The notes: generated by a model from the letters alone, not told the origin. 34,030 nt of DNA from an uncultured Duganella sp. (GCA_946482335.1 CAMLRG010000037.1:1-34030); one strand, 5' to 3'; counted from the first letter of the stretch, positions 1 to 7,689 are shown. Numbers and translations are program-made.

Positions 1-173
1 GCTGATCTCTGCAATGGTGGCCGCGTCGCCGTGGCCGGTTCTGGGGGACAACACACTGCTCGTTTCCGGTGCGACCAGGCGTATCGCAGCCGTGCGTGAC
101 AAGGTCATGGCTCAGGCTCCAGGGACATTTTTGCTATCATAGCTGAATATCCAAGACCAGGTACCGGACCCTC
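1..173. other. Left edge: possible partial reading frames, unresolved
   Basis: This edge holds no gene I can name. A minus-strand frame is open from an ATG at 106-108 to the window edge (36 codons) and has a GGAG eight bases upstream of that ATG, so it could be the start of a divergent gene. A plus-strand frame is open from base 2 to a TAG at 140-142 and could be the tail of an upstream gene. Third-position GC is about equally high in both, so composition does not choose between them. Confidence 0.25.
132..140 (+). promoter_or_regulatory. Possible extended -10 promoter for the ABC importer operon
   Basis: TGCTATCAT matches an extended -10 element (TGn followed by TATCAT, five of six to TATAAT). 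It lies about 80 bases before the first gene's ATG. No convincing -35 box is visible at the usual distance, which is tolerated by extended -10 promoters. This is a sequence match only. Confidence 0.3.
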
Positions 174-218
174 GTGCGAGGCGTGCGGCTCGTCATTAAC
201 GTAAAAATAGGATCATTC

Positions 219-1085
219 ATGTCCATCTTCTCCCTCCGCACCATTCAATCGGCCCTGTTTGCAGCCGGTGTGCTCTTCGCCGCTGCCGGCGCCCAAGCCC
301 AGCAAGTCCTGCGTGTTTCCGCCATCCCCGATGAGGCGCCAACGGAACTGCAGCGCAAATTCAAGCCGCTTGGCGAATACCTGGAGAAGAAATTGGCCAT
401 GAAGGTGGAGTTCACCCCGGTGACCGATTACGCCGCCTCGGTGGAAGGCTTGGTGCAGGGCAAGCTGGACATGGTCTGGTTCGGCGGTTTCACCTTCGTG
501 CAGGCCAACCACATGAGCAAGGGCAAGGTGGTGCCGCTGGTGCAGCGCGTGGAAGATGAGAAATTCCGCTCCGTCTTCGTCACCACCAGCAAGTCGATCC
601 ATTCGCTGGCCGACCTGAAAGGCAAGACGCTGAGCTTCGGCTCCGAATCGTCGACCTCGGGCCACCTCATGCCGCGCACCTTCCTGCTGGCGGCAAAGAT
701 CGATCCGGACACCGACCTGAAACGAATTTCCTTCTCCGGCGCGCATGACGCCACCGTCGCGGCCGTCGCCGGCGGCAAGGTCGATGCCGGTGCGCTGAAT
801 ATCTCGGTGTGGGAAAAGCTGAATGAACAGAAAAAGGTCGACCCAGCCGCAGTGCGCGTGTTCTACACCACCCCGCCGTACTACGACTACAACTGGACTG
901 TCCGTGCCGACATGCCGGATGCGCTGAAGAAGAAGATCACCGACGCATTCCTGGCGCTGGACAGTTCCAGGCCGGAGGACAAGGCGATCCTTGACCTGCA
1001 GAAAGCGTCGAAGTTCATCCCGACCAAGGCTGCCAACTACGCCGGAATCGAAGCGGCAGCGAAGAACGCCGGCCTGCTGAAATAA
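219..1085 (+). CDS. Phosphonate/selenate-type ABC transporter substrate-binding protein
   Basis: This is a periplasmic binding protein that would capture an oxyanion or phosphonate-like ligand and deliver it to the permeases encoded just downstream. The product is 288 residues with a signal peptide (hydrophobic stretch, then A-Q-A-Q near residue 28). The mature start VLRVSAIPDEAPTELQRKF and the later VTDYAASVEGL and DMVWFGGFTFVQA segments are typical of the PhnD-like family often labelled putative selenate-binding. The ATG at 219 is preferred over a frame-compatible start at 174, because AGGA lies six bases upstream and a signal peptide follows directly. It is the first gene of an operon with its ATPase and two permeases. 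No selD or selenouridine gene is visible nearby, so selenate is a family-based guess and phosphonate or phosphite remain possible. Confidence 0.85.
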   Translation: MSIFSLRTIQSALFAAGVLFAAAGAQAQQVLRVSAIPDEAPTELQRKFKPLGEYLEKKLAMKVEFTPVTDYAASVEGLVQGKLDMVWFGGFTFVQANHMSKGKVVPLVQRVEDEKFRSVFVTTSKSIHSLADLKGKTLSFGSESSTSGHLMPRTFLLAAKIDPDTDLKRISFSGAHDATVAAVAGGKVDAGALNISVWEKLNEQKKVDPAAVRVFYTTPPYYDYNWTVRADMPDALKKKITDAFLALDSSRPEDKAILDLQKASKFIPTKAANYAGIEAAAKNAGLLK

Positions 1086-1088
1086 TCG

Positions 1089-1910
1089 ATGTCTTCTGCC
1101 TGGTACCAATTGCAAGGCCTCTCGGTCCGCCACGCTGGCGGCTCGCGCAGCCTTGCGCTGCAAGACATTTCGCTGAACTTCGAGCCTGGCGAGCAGGTCG
1201 CGCTGATCGGCCCCTCGGGCGCCGGCAAGACCACCCTGCTTTCCACCCTGGCCTGCGCGCACAGACCCGATGGCGGCAACTTCCGGGCGTTCGGCACCGA
1301 CCCGTGGCAGCTCACCGATGCCGGCCGCCACGCCATGCGCGCACGCCTGTTCCTGGCGCCGCAAACGCCGCCGCTGCCGCCGCGCCAGCGCGTGGTGACG
1401 ACGGTGCTGGCGGCGCGCTTGCCGCAGTGGAGCTTGCGGCAAGCCCTGTTCTCGTTGTTCAAGCCGGCCGATCCGGAAGCGGCATTTCGTGCGCTGTCGC
1501 GTTTCAACCTCGGCGACAAGCTGTATGCGCGGGTGGACCGCCTGTCCGGCGGCGAGCGCCAGCGCTGCGGCCTGGCGCGCCTGCTGCTGTCGTCGGCGCA
1601 GGCGCTGCTGGTCGATGAGCCGCTGTCCGCGCTGGATCCGGCGCTGTCGCAGCTGACCCTTGCCACCCTGCTGCAGGAAGCCCGCGAGCGCAAAGCGCTG
1701 CTGGTGTGCAGCCTGCACCAGGTCGACCTGGCGCTGGCCCATTTCCCGCGCATCGTCGCGCTGAAGAATGGCCGCGTCGTCTTCGACCTGCCGCGTGCCC
1801 AAGTGACCCAGGCCATGATCGATGAGCTCTACCTGGGCGAACTGCCGCCGGCCAACTCGCCGCAGCCCGACCAGCTGGCCGCCAAACTGGCGATCGGCGC
1901 TTGCCTGTAA
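1089..1910 (+). CDS. ABC importer ATP-binding protein (PhnC-like)
   Basis: This is the cytoplasmic ATPase that powers the importer. The 273-residue protein carries a Walker A motif GPSGAGKTT near residue 41, an ABC signature LSGGERQR near 154, a Walker B ALLVDEP near 174 and the switch histidine in CSLHQVDLA. Its length and order fit PhnC-type subunits. It starts three bases after the binding-protein stop and is followed by the first permease after three bases, so translation is probably coupled. The C-terminal stretch after residue 245 (NSPQPDQLAAKL) is a short tail of no known role. The substrate is that of the neighbouring binding protein. Confidence 0.9.
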   Translation: MSSAWYQLQGLSVRHAGGSRSLALQDISLNFEPGEQVALIGPSGAGKTTLLSTLACAHRPDGGNFRAFGTDPWQLTDAGRHAMRARLFLAPQTPPLPPRQRVVTTVLAARLPQWSLRQALFSLFKPADPEAAFRALSRFNLGDKLYARVDRLSGGERQRCGLARLLLSSAQALLVDEPLSALDPALSQLTLATLLQEARERKALLVCSLHQVDLALAHFPRIVALKNGRVVFDLPRAQVTQAMIDELYLGELPPANSPQPDQLAAKLAIGACL

Positions 1911-1913
1911 GCG

Positions 1914-2768
1914 ATGCAGAACGTGCATAACGTACCCGCCGTTCCCTTCCCGCCCCACCATCCTGATCCCGCCTGGCGCCAGAGGGTGGCGGTGCTGGCG
2001 ACCGGCCTGGTGCTGCTATGGCCCCTGGTGGTGGCGACGGAATTCTATCCCTGGACCCTGCTCGACCTGCAAAGCCTGCAAGCGAGCTGGCGCTTCCTGT
2101 CGGATTTCCTGCACCCGGCGCACGACGCCGAGTTCCTGGCCATGGTGGCGCACGACGCCTGGAAGACCGTGGCGATCGCGACCTGCGGCCTGAGCCTGGC
2201 GCTGCTGGGCGCCATCCCGGCCACGCTGCTGGTCACGGAACGGTTGTCCGTGTCGCGCCTTGGCACCGGCCGCATTGCGCCCTTCCCGCGCCTGCTGCGG
2301 CAACTGGTGCGTTGGCTGCTGGTGCTGCTGCGCAGCGTGCCGGAACTGGTGTGGGCGTTGCTGTTCGTGCGCATTTTCAGCCTGGGGCCGACGGCCGGCG
2401 TGCTGGCCATCGCATTGACTTATGCCGGCATGCTGGGCAAGGTGTATGCCGAAATCCTGGAATCGACCGACCACCACGCCAGCGACGTGCTGCTGCAAAA
2501 CGGCAGCGGGCGCCTGGCGGCACTGCTGTATGGCGCCTTGCCGGAAGCGGCCTCGGAACTGGTGTCCTATACCGTGTACCGTTGGGAGTGCGCGATCCGC
2601 GGTTCGGTGGTGATGGGCTTCGTCGGCGCCGGGGGCCTGGGCCAGCGCATGGATGAATCGACCAAGATGCTGGCCGGCGGCGAAGTGGCCACCATGCTGA
2701 TCGCGTTCGTGCTGCTGGTGGCCGCCGCCGACCTGGTATCGAAGTACTTGCGCCGGAGGCTCGGATGA
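1914..2768 (+). CDS. ABC importer permease, first PhnE-like subunit
   Basis: This is an inner-membrane permease subunit of 284 residues. Hydrophobic segments begin near residue 25 and recur through the protein. The cytoplasmic coupling (EAA-type) region reads YRWECAIRGSVVMGFVGAGG near residue 225, as in PhnE-family permeases. The segment LLRSVPELVWALLF is also typical of that family. It pairs with the following permease to make a heterodimeric channel for the ligand bound by the product at 219. The stop codon overlaps the next start in an ATGA arrangement (2765-2768), which implies translational coupling. Confidence 0.88.
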   Translation: MQNVHNVPAVPFPPHHPDPAWRQRVAVLATGLVLLWPLVVATEFYPWTLLDLQSLQASWRFLSDFLHPAHDAEFLAMVAHDAWKTVAIATCGLSLALLGAIPATLLVTERLSVSRLGTGRIAPFPRLLRQLVRWLLVLLRSVPELVWALLFVRIFSLGPTAGVLAIALTYAGMLGKVYAEILESTDHHASDVLLQNGSGRLAALLYGALPEAASELVSYTVYRWECAIRGSVVMGFVGAGGLGQRMDESTKMLAGGEVATMLIAFVLLVAAADLVSKYLRRRLG

Positions 2769-3553
2769 ACCGCATGCCCCCACCGCCGCCGCGCAACTGG
2801 TCCGGCTGGCTGTTCGGCGCCGCGCTGGCGGCACTGGTGCTGGCCAGCTTTGCCACGCTGTCGCTGAAACTGGGCGACTTGTTCAGCATTGACGCCATGC
2901 GTAGCACGGGCGGTTTCCTGGCCGGCTTCGCGCCGCCGGAAATGGCGGGCGGCTTCCTGCGCAAGACCGGCCGGGCGGCCGTCGAGACCCTGGCCATGTC
3001 GGCGCTGGGTACCGTGCTGGCCGTGGCGGGCGGACTGCTGCTGGCCATCCCGGGCGCGGGCCGTTTCGGCAGGGCGCCGCGCGCCATGGTGCGCGGCATG
3101 CTCAACGTGCTGCGCTCGATACCGGAACTGGTGTGGGCTTCCATCCTGCTGGTGGCGGCCGGCCTGGGTCCGTTCGCCGGCACCATGGCCCTGGCCGCGC
3201 ATACCGCCGGGGTGCTGGGGCGCCTGTTCGCCGACGCGCTGGAGAACGCACCGCCGCTGCCGGAGCATAGCTTGCGCGTCAACGGCGCAGCGCCGATGGC
3301 GGCCTTCTTTTATGCGACGCTGCCGCAGACCCTGCCGCAAATGCTGTCTTACACCCTGTACCGGTGGGAAAACAATATCCGCGCCGCCGCGGTGCTGGGC
3401 GTGGTGGGCGCCGGCGGTCTGGGCCAGATGCTCAAATACCACCTGTCCCTGTTCCAGATGGAGCGCGCGGCAACCGTGATCCTGGCGATGCTGCTGCTGG
3501 TGGCGCTGGTCGACGCCCTCAGCTTCGCCTTGCGCCGTGCGCTGACCCGGTGA
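2765..3553 (+). CDS. ABC importer permease, second PhnE-like subunit
   Basis: This second permease has 262 residues and is homologous to the one before it. The pattern LRSIPELVWASILL and the coupling motif YRWENNIRAAAVLGVVGAGG near residue 200 match the first subunit closely. The two subunits look like the product of an ancient gene duplication now acting as a heterodimer. The start overlaps the previous stop by four bases, and the next gene starts four bases after this stop. About five to six membrane segments are expected. Function follows from the operon. Confidence 0.88.
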   Translation: MNRMPPPPPRNWSGWLFGAALAALVLASFATLSLKLGDLFSIDAMRSTGGFLAGFAPPEMAGGFLRKTGRAAVETLAMSALGTVLAVAGGLLLAIPGAGRFGRAPRAMVRGMLNVLRSIPELVWASILLVAAGLGPFAGTMALAAHTAGVLGRLFADALENAPPLPEHSLRVNGAAPMAAFFYATLPQTLPQMLSYTLYRWENNIRAAAVLGVVGAGGLGQMLKYHLSLFQMERAATVILAMLLLVALVDALSFALRRALTR

Positions 3554-3557
3554 CCCC

Positions 3558-4238
3558 ATGCTGCAATTACGCGAACTGAGCAAAAGCTATTCCAAGGAAC
3601 GCCGGGTGCTGGACCGGCTCAGCTGGACGTTCGCGCCGGGCGAATTCGTGGCCATCATGGGCGACTCGGGCGTCGGCAAATCGACCTTGCTGAACCTGAT
3701 CGCCGGCCTCGACCAGCCCGACCCCAGCGAGGCACCGGCCATCATCGTCGACGGCACCGCCCTGGCGGCGCTCGACGACGATGCTGCGACCCGTTTGCGC
3801 CGGGCCCGCATGGGCTTCATCTTCCAGGCATTTCACGTCTTGCCCCACCTCACCTTGCAGCAGAACGTGGCCCTGCCCTTGCTGCTGAATGGCTTGCCGC
3901 AAGGCCCCGAACTGGCCATGCTGGAGGCGGTCGGCCTGGGCGGGCGCGGCCATGATTACCCCCATCAACTTTCCGGCGGTGAAATGCAAAGGGTGGCCAT
4001 CGCCCGCGCCCTGGTGCACCGCCCGGCCCTGGTGCTGGCGGACGAGCCGACCGGCAATCTCGATCCCGACACAGCCAATTCCGTATTGAAACTGTTGCGC
4101 CAGGAAATCAAATCCAGCGGAGCAAGCGCCATCATGGTGACGCATTCGCCCGCCGCTGCGGCGCGGGCCGACAAAATACTCCGCCTCACCAAAAATGGCC
4201 TCCAGGAAGCAACACCCGTCAACCCTGCCGCGCAATAA
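3558..4238 (+). CDS. MacB/LolD-type ABC ATP-binding protein without a partner permease here
   Basis: This is a 226-residue ATPase with Walker A GDSGVGKST near residue 37, the Q-loop in GFIFQAFHVLPHLT (which reads like LolD/MacB proteins), signature LSGGEMQR near 139, Walker B LVLADEPTGNLD near 158 and H-loop VTHSP. This subfamily normally works with FtsX-fold permeases in lipoprotein release, peptide export or cell division. No such permease follows. The gene is last in the importer operon, four bases after the second permease, and clearly differs from the PhnC-like ATPase upstream. It may power an FtsX-type permease encoded elsewhere. A role in the importer itself is unlikely because one ATPase is already present. 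Confidence 0.85.
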   Translation: MLQLRELSKSYSKERRVLDRLSWTFAPGEFVAIMGDSGVGKSTLLNLIAGLDQPDPSEAPAIIVDGTALAALDDDAATRLRRARMGFIFQAFHVLPHLTLQQNVALPLLLNGLPQGPELAMLEAVGLGGRGHDYPHQLSGGEMQRVAIARALVHRPALVLADEPTGNLDPDTANSVLKLLRQEIKSSGASAIMVTHSPAAAARADKILRLTKNGLQEATPVNPAAQ

Positions 4239-4263
4239 AACCCATTATTTTTCTCACAAATTC

Positions 4264-4291
4264 TTGGATTTTTTTATAACCGGAGTATTAT
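4264..4291 (+). promoter_or_regulatory. Putative sigma70 promoter in an AT-rich gap
   Basis: TTGGAT (4264-4269) and TATTAT (4286-4291) are separated by 16 bases and lie about 85 bases before the ATG at 4375. The -10 box matches five of six consensus positions and the -35 box three of six. The whole 136-base gap is much richer in A and T than its surroundings, which supports a promoter or regulatory role. Confidence 0.4.
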
Positions 4292-4374
4292 TTAATTAAC
4301 TTGCTTGGTTATTAAGACAACATGCAGGCCTGCTTTTTCTATCCACGTAGTGAACAACGTAAAGGAGGAGCAAA

Positions 4375-4662
4375 ATGAGCGTCAGGCAGAAGAAACTGGA
4401 ATTGATCGAAGCAATGAATCGGGCGCGCGCCCTGGAACCCTCCAGCTTCGTGCCCAATAAACTGCTGGACACGCTGATCGAGAAGATGCACCTTAAGAAT
4501 GACGCGGAGCTTTGCAGGGTACTGGAAGTGCAGCCTCCCATCATCAGCAAAATCCGTCACCGCAAGCTGGCAGTCGGGGCCACCATCCTGCTGCGTATGC
4601 ATGAGAAATCGGAGCTCTCCATCCGTGAGCTCAAAGAACTATCGAATGCCTCGGTACACTGA
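4375..4662 (+). CDS. Small HTH-like protein, function unknown
   Basis: This 95-residue protein starts at an ATG with AGGAGG (4363-4368) six bases upstream, a near-perfect ribosome site. Residues 45-85 (DAELCRVLEVQPPIISKIRH) resemble the helix-turn-helix of XRE/Cro-type regulators: an L-x-x-x-L-x-V pattern, then P-x-I-S-K-I-R, where many such proteins have S-x-I-S-x-x-E. I recall similar small proteins from Oxalobacteraceae but no named function. It has its own AT-rich upstream region and faces the olsB-like gene, so it is probably transcribed alone. DNA binding is inferred from the motif. Confidence 0.7.
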   Translation: MSVRQKKLELIEAMNRARALEPSSFVPNKLLDTLIEKMHLKNDAELCRVLEVQPPIISKIRHRKLAVGATILLRMHEKSELSIRELKELSNASVH

Positions 4663-4674
4663 GATTTGATGCCT

Positions 4675-4701
4675 GGCGCCGGCATCGCATTCACCGGCGC
4701 C
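4675..4701. terminator. GC-rich hairpin between convergent genes
   Basis: GGCGCCGG (4675-4682) and CCGGCGCC (4694-4701) can pair in an eight-base stem with an 11-base loop. The hairpin sits between the stop at 4662 and the convergent stop at 4721, a position that suits a shared terminator. There is no run of T on either side, only a pyrimidine-rich stretch, so intrinsic termination is uncertain. Confidence 0.35.
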
Positions 4702-4720
4702 CTTCCTTCCACTCCCCCCG

Positions 4721-5473
4721 TCACACGCCGTAATGGCGCGCATAACGCCCGTCCAGGTTGGACAGCGGCATCATCACGAACAGGTCAGCGCTTTCGAAAT
4801 CAGGATCCCAGGCCGGGGCGCCGCAAATCCAGGCACCCGAGCGCAGGTAGCCTTTGAGCAGGGCCGGCACCTGCGCGGCGCGGGCCGCTTCCACCTTCTC
4901 CACCGGGAATGGCAGGTGCGGGGTGACGCGGTATTCGGCCGGCGCGAGGTGCTTCTGGCGCAGTTGCTGGTACACGGCGACCGCGTTATGGCCGCCATCG
5001 GCCAGGCTGATGCTGGCGCAGCCGATCAGGTATTCGCACTGGTGGCGGCGCATGTACTCGGCCAGGCCGGACCACAGCAGCATGATCACGCTGCCGCCGC
5101 GGTAATCGGGGTGGATGCAGGCACGGCCCGCTTCCACGATGCGGCTGCGCAGGTGCTTCAGGCGGCCCAGGTCGAATTCGTTTTCGGAATAATGGCGGCC
5201 CAGCTTGCGGGCGCCGGCGGGGTTCAGCAGGCGGTAGGTGCCGACCACTTTCAGCGTCGCGCTGTCGCGCACGATCAGGTGGTCGCAGACCGCGTCGAAT
5301 TCGTCGCAATCCAAGCCGTCCGCGCTGGCCAGGGCGCTCAGGCCCTGGTTTTCGATGAAGACCTTATAGCGCAGGCGCTGGACTTCGCGCACCTCTTCCG
5401 GGGTGGTCGCCATGCTCAATACCAGGCGCGGGCTGGCGGCACGCTGTTCGGCGCTAGCAATCGTGGTTTGCAT
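4721..5473 (-). CDS. olsB: OlsB-like N-acyltransferase (ornithine lipid / N-acyl amino acid synthesis)
   Basis: This 250-residue protein belongs to the GNAT-fold acyltransferase group (PF13444-type) that includes OlsB, which moves an acyl chain from acyl-ACP to ornithine in the first step of ornithine-lipid synthesis. Visible hallmarks are EVREVQRLRYKVFIEN (about 27-42), DEFDAVCDHLIVRD (56-69), VGTYRLLNP (77-85) and the acyl-donor core RIVEAGRACIHPDYRGG (109-125). The ending (ADLFVMMPLSNLDGRYARHYGV) is also typical. No olsA is adjacent, so the second acylation enzyme must be elsewhere. An N-acyl amino acid synthase of related fold is the main alternative. The gene stands alone, converging with the small HTH gene. 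Confidence 0.75.
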   Translation of the reverse strand: MQTTIASAEQRAASPRLVLSMATTPEEVREVQRLRYKVFIENQGLSALASADGLDCDEFDAVCDHLIVRDSATLKVVGTYRLLNPAGARKLGRHYSENEFDLGRLKHLRSRIVEAGRACIHPDYRGGSVIMLLWSGLAEYMRRHQCEYLIGCASISLADGGHNAVAVYQQLRQKHLAPAEYRVTPHLPFPVEKVEAARAAQVPALLKGYLRSGAWICGAPAWDPDFESADLFVMMPLSNLDGRYARHYGV

Positions 5474-5530
5474 GCTTCGTCCTTTCTTGTAGTGACGAAG
5501 CCAGTTTGCTGCCCTATTGCTGCATGAACA

Positions 5531-5546
5531 TGACAGTTAGATGTCA
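5531..5546. promoter_or_regulatory. Short inverted repeat upstream of the acyltransferase gene
   Basis: TGACA (5531-5535) and TGTCA (5542-5546) form an interrupted five-base inverted repeat about 60 bases upstream of the olsB-like start. Another GTGACATCA lies at 5552-5560, overlapping the end of the next gene. This could be a regulator site, but a repeat this short can occur by chance. Confidence 0.2.
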
Positions 5547-5557
5547 GGCGCGTGACA

Positions 5558-6127
5558 TCAGGTCTTCTTCGGGCGGCCAGTCTTCAGCTGCGGCAGGGAG
5601 GCCAGCACTTCCTTCAGCGTCGCCATGTCGAGGCGGCTGATCAGGGCGACGCCGATGCGCAACAGTTCGGACTTCTTGACCTCAATGCCGTTCTTCAGGC
5701 AAGCCTTCTTGACCTGGCCCAGCACCGCGTACTCGGTTTCCGGCATGGTGAAGCTGTCGCGCACCAGTTTTTCCTTGTGCGGCTTGACTGGCTTTTCCGC
5801 CTTGGGCGCCTTGGCCGGCTTCGCGGCCGGGGCAGGTGCAGCGGCTGGCTTGACAGCGGCACGCTTGGCCGCAGGCTTGGCCGCAGGCTTGGCCGCAGGC
5901 TTGGCCGCAGGCTTGGCTGCCGGGGACTTGGCGGCTGCCTTCGGTGCGGCGGCCTTCGCCGTCGCCACCTTGGCGCCCGCCGGCGTGGCGGCAGACTTTG
6001 CCGGCGCCGGCTTGGCGGCTGCCGCAGGCTTGGCGGCTGCCGCAGGCTTGGCGGCTGCCGCAGGCTTGGCGGCTGCGCGTTTGGCGGCCGGCTTGGCGGC
6101 GGCGGTCTTGGTCTTCGTTGCGTTCAT
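5558..6127 (-). CDS. Lys/Ala/Pro-rich histone-like protein with conserved C-terminal domain
   Basis: The product has 189 residues. Residues 1 to about 115 are almost only A, K and P in AAKP-type repeats, like eukaryotic histone H1 tails and bacterial AlgP or Hc1-like proteins. Residues from about 118 onward form a different, compact domain (LVRDSFTMPETEYAVLGQVK, then KSELLRIGVALISRLD) that resembles a ribbon-helix-helix or similar DNA-binding fold, ending GRPKK like an AT-hook. It is probably a nucleoid-associated protein. The ATG at 6127 has GGAG five bases upstream. A GTG six bases earlier would overlap that site and is rejected. The gene lies 42 bases after ppx and may be co-transcribed with it. 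Confidence 0.75.
   Translation of the reverse strand: MNATKTKTAAAKPAAKRAAAKPAAAAKPAAAAKPAAAAKPAPAKSAATPAGAKVATAKAAAPKAAAKSPAAKPAAKPAAKPAAKPAAKRAAVKPAAAPAPAAKPAKAPKAEKPVKPHKEKLVRDSFTMPETEYAVLGQVKKACLKNGIEVKKSELLRIGVALISRLDMATLKEVLASLPQLKTGRPKKT
5864..5923. repeat. 12-base tandem repeat, four exact copies plus one diverged
   Basis: The unit CTTGGCCGCAGG repeats exactly at 5864-5875, 5876-5887, 5888-5899 and 5900-5911. A diverged fifth copy follows at 5912-5923. On the coding strand each unit specifies a four-residue PAAK block, so copy changes keep the frame. Confidence 0.9.
6011..6076. repeat. 18-base tandem repeat, three exact copies plus a partial one
   Basis: The unit CTTGGCGGCTGCCGCAGG repeats exactly at 6011-6028, 6029-6046 and 6047-6064. 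A partial copy runs to 6076. Each unit encodes a six-residue A/K/P block of the histone-like protein. Changes in copy number would alter tail length without shifting the frame. Confidence 0.9.
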
Positions 6128-6169
6128 GGACACTCCATTGCTAAATAATATAAACAGTATATACGATTC

Positions 6170-7636
6170 TTACGCAACTGTGCGAACGCTGAAATCCACC
6201 CCAACCTCGTCCCAGAACTCCTGCTCCTTCTCCATCCAGTAAGCCAGGGTCGGATGGCTGCTGACGCAATCGCGCTTCAATTCCAGCTCGATGCGGTTCT
6301 TCATGCGCAGCCGCACCGCACGCTCGTCGACTTCGATCCGGCAATGCATGAACAGGATCGCCAGGCGCAGCGCCACCACCGCCTTGGCGAAATCGCCGTC
6401 CGACAGATACTCGCTCACCTTGCGCAAGTTGCCTTTCTGCGCCAGGATCAGTCGCCCCATCAGCTTCTGTTCGCGCGTGGTAAAGCCCGGCATGTCGGCG
6501 TTTTCCACCATATAGGCCGCATGCTTGTGGTAGCCGGTTTGCGACACCACCAGCCCCACCTCGTGCAGCTGGCCACTCCAGGACAGGTGGCGCGCCAGCG
6601 CGTCGCCGGCCGGTTTCATCTGCGCGAACAACAGGCCGGCGGCTTCCGCCACCTGCGCGCCGCGCGCAGCATCGATGTGGAAGCGGGCCAGGAAATCGCC
6701 CACCGACTGCTCGCGGCGGTCGCGGCGGGTGGAGCGCAGCAGCAGGTCCCACATCACCCCCATGCGCAGGCCGGCGTCGATCGGTTCCAGCTTTTCGATG
6801 CCCAGCTCCTGCACCACGCCGATCAGGATCGCCAGGCCGCCGATCACGGTGCTGGCGCGGTCCGGCCGCAAGCCCGGCATGTCGATTTTCGACACCTGGC
6901 CGAACTCGATGAAACGCTTGCGCACCGCGTTCAGGGCCGCCAGTGTGATGCCCTCGCCCAGCTTGTTCTTTTCGATGATCTCGCCGATGGCGCGGATGGT
7001 GCCGGAAGAACCGTAGGCACGCTTCCAGTATTCGGGATGGTAGGGCGGCGCCCCATCCTCGAAATGGCTGCGCGCCGACAGTACCGCCGCTTCGAACGAG
7101 CGGGCATCAACCCGGCCGCCGACGAAGAAGGACAGGCTTTGCTTGACGCTGCCCACGCTGAACGATTCCACGCGTTCGATATCGAGCCCACGGCCCAGTA
7201 TCAGCTCGGTCGAGCCGCCGCCGATGTCCACCACCAGGCGCCGTTCGTTAGGCTGGCCGAGCGCGTTGGCCACGCCCATATAGATCAGGCGCCCTTCCTC
7301 CTCGCCCGAAATGATTTCGATCGGATAGCCGATGGCCTGCTCCAGCTGGGGCAGGAAATCGGCGGCATTGCGCGCCTGGCGCAGGATGGCGGTGGCGACC
7401 ACGCGCACGCCGTCGAACTGGTAGGCCGCCAGCGCAACGCGGAAATTCTTCAGGCAAAGCAGCGCGCGCTGCAAAGCTTCGTCGGTGAGATTGCCGGCGG
7501 CATCCAGGCCGGCGGCCAGGCGGATCGGCTCGCGCATGCTGTTCAGCACGCGGATCCTGTCCCCATCGTACTGGCCGATGGAGAGCCGAAAACTGTTGGA
7601 ACCCAGGTCCACTGCGGCGTACATCGAGGAATCCAT
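6170..7636 (-). CDS. ppx: Exopolyphosphatase (Ppx/GppA family)
   Basis: This 488-residue enzyme belongs to the ASKHA-fold Ppx/GppA family, which removes phosphate from polyphosphate chain ends or converts pppGpp to ppGpp. The phosphate-1 motif is AAVDLGSNSFRLSIG (residues 7-21). EEEGRLIYMGVANAL and the phosphate-2 motif VVDIGGGSTELILG (about 140-153) follow, then YGSSGTIRAIGE, and a C-terminal helical HD-like region from about 310. The length is that of long Ppx rather than short Ppx proteins. Two starts are possible: the ATG at 7636, with no clear ribosome site, or an ATG twelve bases later (7624) whose product starts MYAAVDLG. It lies between the GGDEF gene and the histone-like gene on the same strand. 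Confidence 0.9.
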   Translation of the reverse strand: MDSSMYAAVDLGSNSFRLSIGQYDGDRIRVLNSMREPIRLAAGLDAAGNLTDEALQRALLCLKNFRVALAAYQFDGVRVVATAILRQARNAADFLPQLEQAIGYPIEIISGEEEGRLIYMGVANALGQPNERRLVVDIGGGSTELILGRGLDIERVESFSVGSVKQSLSFFVGGRVDARSFEAAVLSARSHFEDGAPPYHPEYWKRAYGSSGTIRAIGEIIEKNKLGEGITLAALNAVRKRFIEFGQVSKIDMPGLRPDRASTVIGGLAILIGVVQELGIEKLEPIDAGLRMGVMWDLLLRSTRRDRREQSVGDFLARFHIDAARGAQVAEAAGLLFAQMKPAGDALARHLSWSGQLHEVGLVVSQTGYHKHAAYMVENADMPGFTTREQKLMGRLILAQKGNLRKVSEYLSDGDFAKAVVALRLAILFMHCRIEVDERAVRLRMKNRIELELKRDCVSSHPTLAYWMEKEQEFWDEVGVDFSVRTVA

Positions 7637-7689
7637 TTATACCGTTTATAACGAAAATGGTAACACAGTACGCCGCCAGTGTTACGCTG

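Noticed and set aside
213..1961. Long open frame of 582 codons on the minus strand
   Set aside because: It lies antisense to the binding-protein and ATPase genes, has Arg/Gln/His-rich low-quality sequence and no domain. It is a shadow of high GC at the third position.
4239..4262. Intrinsic terminator after the importer operon
   Set aside because: There is a short T-run but no GC-rich stem before it.
5864..6076. Repeat array considered as CRISPR
   Set aside because: Units are adjacent with no unique spacers and lie inside a coding frame that they keep intact. They are minisatellites.
6149..6161. TACTGT-like sequence considered as a LexA box
   Set aside because: Only one half of the CTGT-N8-ACAG pattern is present.
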